Shown piece after piece: positions 61,332 through 64,000 of a stretch of 64,000 nt of DNA. Every line of letters starts with the position of its first letter. Position 1 is the stretch's first letter. Source of the stretch: Poriferisodalis sp965203655 (GTDB lineage: Bacteria; Actinomycetota; Acidimicrobiia; Acidimicrobiales; Poriferisodalaceae). Below the pieces are notes generated by a model, which was not told where the DNA came from, did no database searches, and saw only the letters and a program-made list of their open reading frames with translations. Both the position numbers and the translations under genes were made by a program. Location: assembly GCF_965203655.1 (NCBI RefSeq), contig NZ_CBDBDD010000001.1, forward strand, positions 1 to 64,000, given 5' to 3'.

Positions 61332-62111
61332 TCAGCCGTTGATGCTGTCGAAACCCGCGTACAGGAACTCAAACACGGCGCTGGCGGGGTCTGGCGCAGC
61401 GATGATCTCCGGATACGGCAGCGACGCCCCGCCGAACGCGTCGTCGTTCCAGTATGGATCGCTGGGATCCACGTCGCCCCATGGCCCCACGTAGGCATAC
61501 GGGAACGGGTGAGCAGCGTCACCGGGCGACAAGCCGTAGGTGGCCCTGGTGCCGGCGCCAGCATCGCCGATTGCCGTTGCGATGTCGAAGTGGCCGGGCC
61601 ACAGCTGAATTTCGTCGGGCTCCGCTGCGCCGGGCAGGTCGTGCAACTGTCCGAGCGCCTGCTTGCCGAGCCGGAACCACGCCGCCAGGTGCGCACCCAT
61701 CTCGGGGCTCACCCGCAGCCAGCGATCGACATCGCCGAGTTCCGGACTGTCGTGCTCCCGCGCCTCGGTGCCAGGCGACACCCCGACGAACTCCGCGGCC
61801 GCGGACAGCGTCGTGATGTGGGCGCTGCGCAGGGTGCCGCCTTCGGTGGCGAACAGCTCGTCAGCGCTCACCCACACTTGGCATTCCATCTCGCCGGCAC
61901 GGCCCATCGTCACCTCGAAGACCGGCGTGCCGAAGCCCTGCGACAGGCTGCGCAGCCCGAACCGGCCGGTCGCCACCCGGCGCGCCTCGCCCACCACGGC
62001 GTAGGCCAGCCGGTGGTAGTCCTCGACGGCGGTCAAGTAGTCATCAGTCAGCTCCGCCAGTAGGTCATCGTGCACAGTCTGCGGCTGGTGCGAACTGCGG
62101 TTCTTGTCCAT
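61332..62111 (-). CDS. Uncharacterised protein in the selenoprotein gene row
   Basis: This 259-residue protein is soluble, acidic and without a signal peptide. No family is recognised. Notable segments are LTAVEDYHRLAYAVVGEARR, a beta-rich middle (MECQVWVSADELFATEGGTL), ELGDVDRWLRVSPEMGAHLAAW, IQLWPGHFDIATAIG and a C-terminal PFPYAYVGPWGDVDPSDPYW. The latter part resembles proteins that bind small ligands in a two-His pocket, but this is only impression. It lies 77 bp upstream of the selenoprotein and 48 bp downstream of the next gene, same strand, so probably one operon. Confidence 0.8.
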   Translation of the reverse strand: MDKNRSSHQPQTVHDDLLAELTDDYLTAVEDYHRLAYAVVGEARRVATGRFGLRSLSQGFGTPVFEVTMGRAGEMECQVWVSADELFATEGGTLRSAHITTLSAAAEFVGVSPGTEAREHDSPELGDVDRWLRVSPEMGAHLAAWFRLGKQALGQLHDLPGAAEPDEIQLWPGHFDIATAIGDAGAGTRATYGLSPGDAAHPFPYAYVGPWGDVDPSDPYWNDDAFGGASLPYPEIIAAPDPASAVFEFLYAGFDSING

Positions 62112-62159
62112 GATCGGATTCTTGCGCAGCGTTCAGATCATGGGGTCGCGGCTGGCGGG

Positions 62160-63224
62160 CTAGCGGATCTCGCAGTCCACGCAGGCGCCGACTGCGACCG
62201 TGGCCGCGTGACTGCGCGTGCCGAGCCATGGCGGGATGACGGCTGCGAAGCCGCCTGCCGGCCCGCCTGCAGCAACGATCAGCAGGTCATCGGGCGATTC
62301 CAGCGCGGGATAGGTGCGTTCGGCCCGGTCTTTGACAACGGCTCCCTTGCCGACGGCCGCCCAGTCACCCCGGCGCACCCGGGCCCGCTCGTACACGCAA
62401 GCGGCGATGTCATCCTTTGACCAGCCGGCCGCATCGAAGTGGTCCCGCAGCTGCGGCGGCAGCACCACGGTGTAGTTGCCGGGCCAGATGGAATAGTTGA
62501 GCTGGTTGGCCCGGATCTCCGCGGCGAGGGTCTCGCAGAGCTCGGTCGGGTCGGTCGTCCACTCGTTCATGACCTGCCGGGGCGCCATCGAGGCCACCGC
62601 TGTCACCGATGACACGTGCCCCCGCTCGGCGGGCGCCGTGCCGAGCCGCTGGTCGCCGAGCGAGATCCAGCCCGTGGCCTCCTCGTCCTCGGCGATGCAG
62701 TAGCCGAGCTTGCCGGGGTGGCCGAGCGTGGAGCGGTCGATGCCGCCGGGCTTGACATCGAGCACGTTGGCCAGCACCAGCCGTACGGCACGGGCGATGA
62801 CGGCGCGCGACCGGTCGGCTCCCCCAAGCACGCTGAAGGTGGCGTCCATCGCCAGCTCGTGCCGGATGGGGCCGTTCACGATCAGCAGCAGCGCACAGCC
62901 GCCGGTGGATGCCGTAGGGCCGTGCAATCCGAATTCGGGCTGCAAAAGGGCCGTGAGTGCGGTCACGACGACCGGGAAGTGCGGCGGCAGGCACCCCGCC
63001 ATGACGGCATTGATGGCTGCCTTCTCCGCGGTGATGGCCCGCGCCCGCACCGGTTCGATGCCGATGAGATGATCGGGCGGCAGCATCGCCCATTCCAGGC
63101 ACGCCGCCACCGCGTCGTCGGTGGGCGGCACCACCGGCAGGCCGTCGGTCCACCCACGCGCGTGGAAGGTCTCCTGCGCTTCGGCGAGGTCGTCGACCTT
63201 GATACGACTCGAGGTCAGCTGCAT
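62160..63224 (-). CDS. Conserved protein of unknown function in the UGSC gene row
   Basis: This 354-residue protein has no signal peptide. Segments include ARGWTDGLPVVPPTDDAVAA, PPHFPVVVTALTALLQPEFG, PTASTGGCALLLIVNGPIRH, KPGGIDRSTLGHPGKLGYCI and a final VGACVDCEIR. The Cys-rich end and the conserved STGGC hint at a metal or thiol role. The family is not recognised by name. It starts 6 bp after the AIM24-like gene and is followed by the other unknown and the selenoprotein, suggesting a shared pathway. Confidence 0.83.
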   Translation of the reverse strand: MQLTSSRIKVDDLAEAQETFHARGWTDGLPVVPPTDDAVAACLEWAMLPPDHLIGIEPVRARAITAEKAAINAVMAGCLPPHFPVVVTALTALLQPEFGLHGPTASTGGCALLLIVNGPIRHELAMDATFSVLGGADRSRAVIARAVRLVLANVLDVKPGGIDRSTLGHPGKLGYCIAEDEEATGWISLGDQRLGTAPAERGHVSSVTAVASMAPRQVMNEWTTDPTELCETLAAEIRANQLNYSIWPGNYTVVLPPQLRDHFDAAGWSKDDIAACVYERARVRRGDWAAVGKGAVVKDRAERTYPALESPDDLLIVAAGGPAGGFAAVIPPWLGTRSHAATVAVGACVDCEIR

Positions 63225-63230
63225 GAACTG

Positions 63231-64000
63231 CTAGCTGCGCTCGAGCATGCCCGCGAGCAGGCCGCGGGAGTCGTCCGACTGCGGGCCCACTGCGTTGGCC
63301 AGCACGCGAGAGGCGAGCCGTTCGAATGGCAGCGACTGCAGCCACACCCAGCCGGTTCCCGACACCGTCGCCAGGAACAGGCCCTCTCCTCCGAAGAACA
63401 TCGACTTGAGATTGCCGGCCCGCTCGATCGAATACTGCAGCGACGGCTGCATGGCCACAAGGCATCCCGTGTCGAGCCGGACGGTCTGGTTGTTCAGTTG
63501 GACCGCCTTGATGGAGCCGCCGGCGTGCAGGAATGCCATGCCATCGCCGGAGAGCCGCTGCAAAACGAACCCCTCGCCGCCGAACAGTCCGGTGCCTATG
63601 CCGCGCTGGAAGGCGATGTCGATCTTCGTGCCCAATGCTGCGCACAGGAAGGCATCTCGCTGGGCGATGATCTCGCCGCCCATCTTGGCCAGATCCACCG
63701 GGATGATTTTTCCGGGGTACGACGCTGCGAACGCCGCCTTGGCCTTGCCGCCGGCGCCGGTATTGGTGAAATGCGTGATGAAGAGTCCCTCGCCGGTGAT
63801 CGCCCGCTTGCCGGCCGACTTCAGCTTGCCCCACAGGCCGGCGTCGGGTTCGGAGCCGTCACCCATCTTGGACTCGAACGTGACGCCGTCTTCCAGGTAC
63901 ATCATCGTTCCGGCTTCGCCGATCACGGTTTCACCGGGGTCGAGCTCGACTTCGACGAACTGCAGGTCGTCGCCGTAGACCTCGTAATCGACTTCGTGGC
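63231..64000 (-). CDS. AIM24/TIGR00266 family protein (partial, runs off right edge)
   Basis: The visible 256 or so codons read EVELDPGETVIGEAGTMMYL through several Gly-rich beta repeats: GEGLFITHFTNTGAGGKAKA, RGIGTGLFGGEGFVLQRLSG and GEGLFLATVSGTGWVWLQSL. These are the signatures of the AIM24/TIGR00266 beta-roll family. The reading frame is open to base 64000, and the start codon lies beyond the window. The function of the bacterial family is not established. It heads the visible part of the selenoprotein gene row. Confidence 0.9.
   Translation of the reverse strand, partial: HEVDYEVYGDDLQFVEVELDPGETVIGEAGTMMYLEDGVTFESKMGDGSEPDAGLWGKLKSAGKRAITGEGLFITHFTNTGAGGKAKAAFAASYPGKIIPVDLAKMGGEIIAQRDAFLCAALGTKIDIAFQRGIGTGLFGGEGFVLQRLSGDGMAFLHAGGSIKAVQLNNQTVRLDTGCLVAMQPSLQYSIERAGNLKSMFFGGEGLFLATVSGTGWVWLQSLPFERLASRVLANAVGPQSDDSRGLLAGMLERS

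Noticed and set aside
61332..62111. Assignment of the 259-residue protein to a known enzyme family
   Set aside because: Some segments look like small-ligand binding proteins, but no diagnostic motif was found, so it is left as unknown.
1..64000. tRNA, rRNA, transposases or integrases
   Set aside because: Intergenic gaps were scanned by eye. No tRNA-like cloverleaf with CCA-adjacent stem, no rRNA segment and no transposase or integrase motif was recognised.

Overview
The window is high-GC bacterial DNA with dense coding, many GTG starts, several probable leaderless genes, three F420-type luciferase-like oxidoreductases and a large acyl-CoA toolkit. This points to an actinobacterium (Actinomycetota), plausibly Acidimicrobiia-like. 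That placement is inferred from gene content only; there is no rRNA or other taxonomic marker here.

Left edge, 1-9.8 kb: a complete type I-G (formerly I-U) CRISPR-Cas locus, all read on the minus strand: csb1 (cas7) - csb2 (cas5/6) - cas3 - csb3 (cas8u2) - cas4-cas1 fusion - cas2 - leader - CRISPR array. The array runs off the left edge. Several units in its leader-proximal half are eroded or compressed.

9.8-19.6 kb: an accessory island. It holds an HTH-nucleotidyltransferase/HEPN toxin-antitoxin pair, an intact DUF222-HNH (13E12-like) gene facing a small PH-like membrane protein, an internally deleted remnant of that same gene pair, and a third fragment of the membrane gene. It also holds an AAA ATPase/DUF4276 pair resembling a defence module, a secreted Cadherin-like/FnIII protein whose reading frame is interrupted by a 15-nt poly-G tract at its predicted start, and a VapBC/FitAB-type toxin-antitoxin pair.

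19.6-50 kb: mostly chromosomal metabolism. It includes CoA-ester metabolism (enoyl-CoA hydratase, two acyl-CoA dehydrogenases, carboxyltransferase, SDRs, thioesterase), an AGPS-like FAD oxidase, Ppx/GppA, a LysM-tagged 5'-nucleotidase, an MMPL exporter, YbaK, an ABC-F protein, SurE, 5-formyl-THF cyclo-ligase, Tag glycosylase, a sterol-desaturase-like enzyme and an MFS transporter.

50-58.7 kb: a second accessory island, bracketed by two different VapBC-type modules. It contains a UvrD-like helicase beside a 1776-residue protein that joins a DnaQ-type exonuclease, a DinG-like helicase and a RecQ helicase in one chain.

58.7-64 kb: an MFS protein, a glyoxalase-fold protein and a minus-strand gene row ending in a UGSC-family selenoprotein. 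The TGA in that gene is followed by a perfect 9-bp hairpin at SECIS distance, so it would normally be mis-annotated as two short ORFs. The row continues upstream through two uncharacterised conserved proteins to an AIM24/TIGR00266 protein cut by the right edge.

The strongest items for follow-up are the selenoprotein operon, the poly-G switch at the secreted protein, and the exonuclease-DinG-RecQ fusion island.
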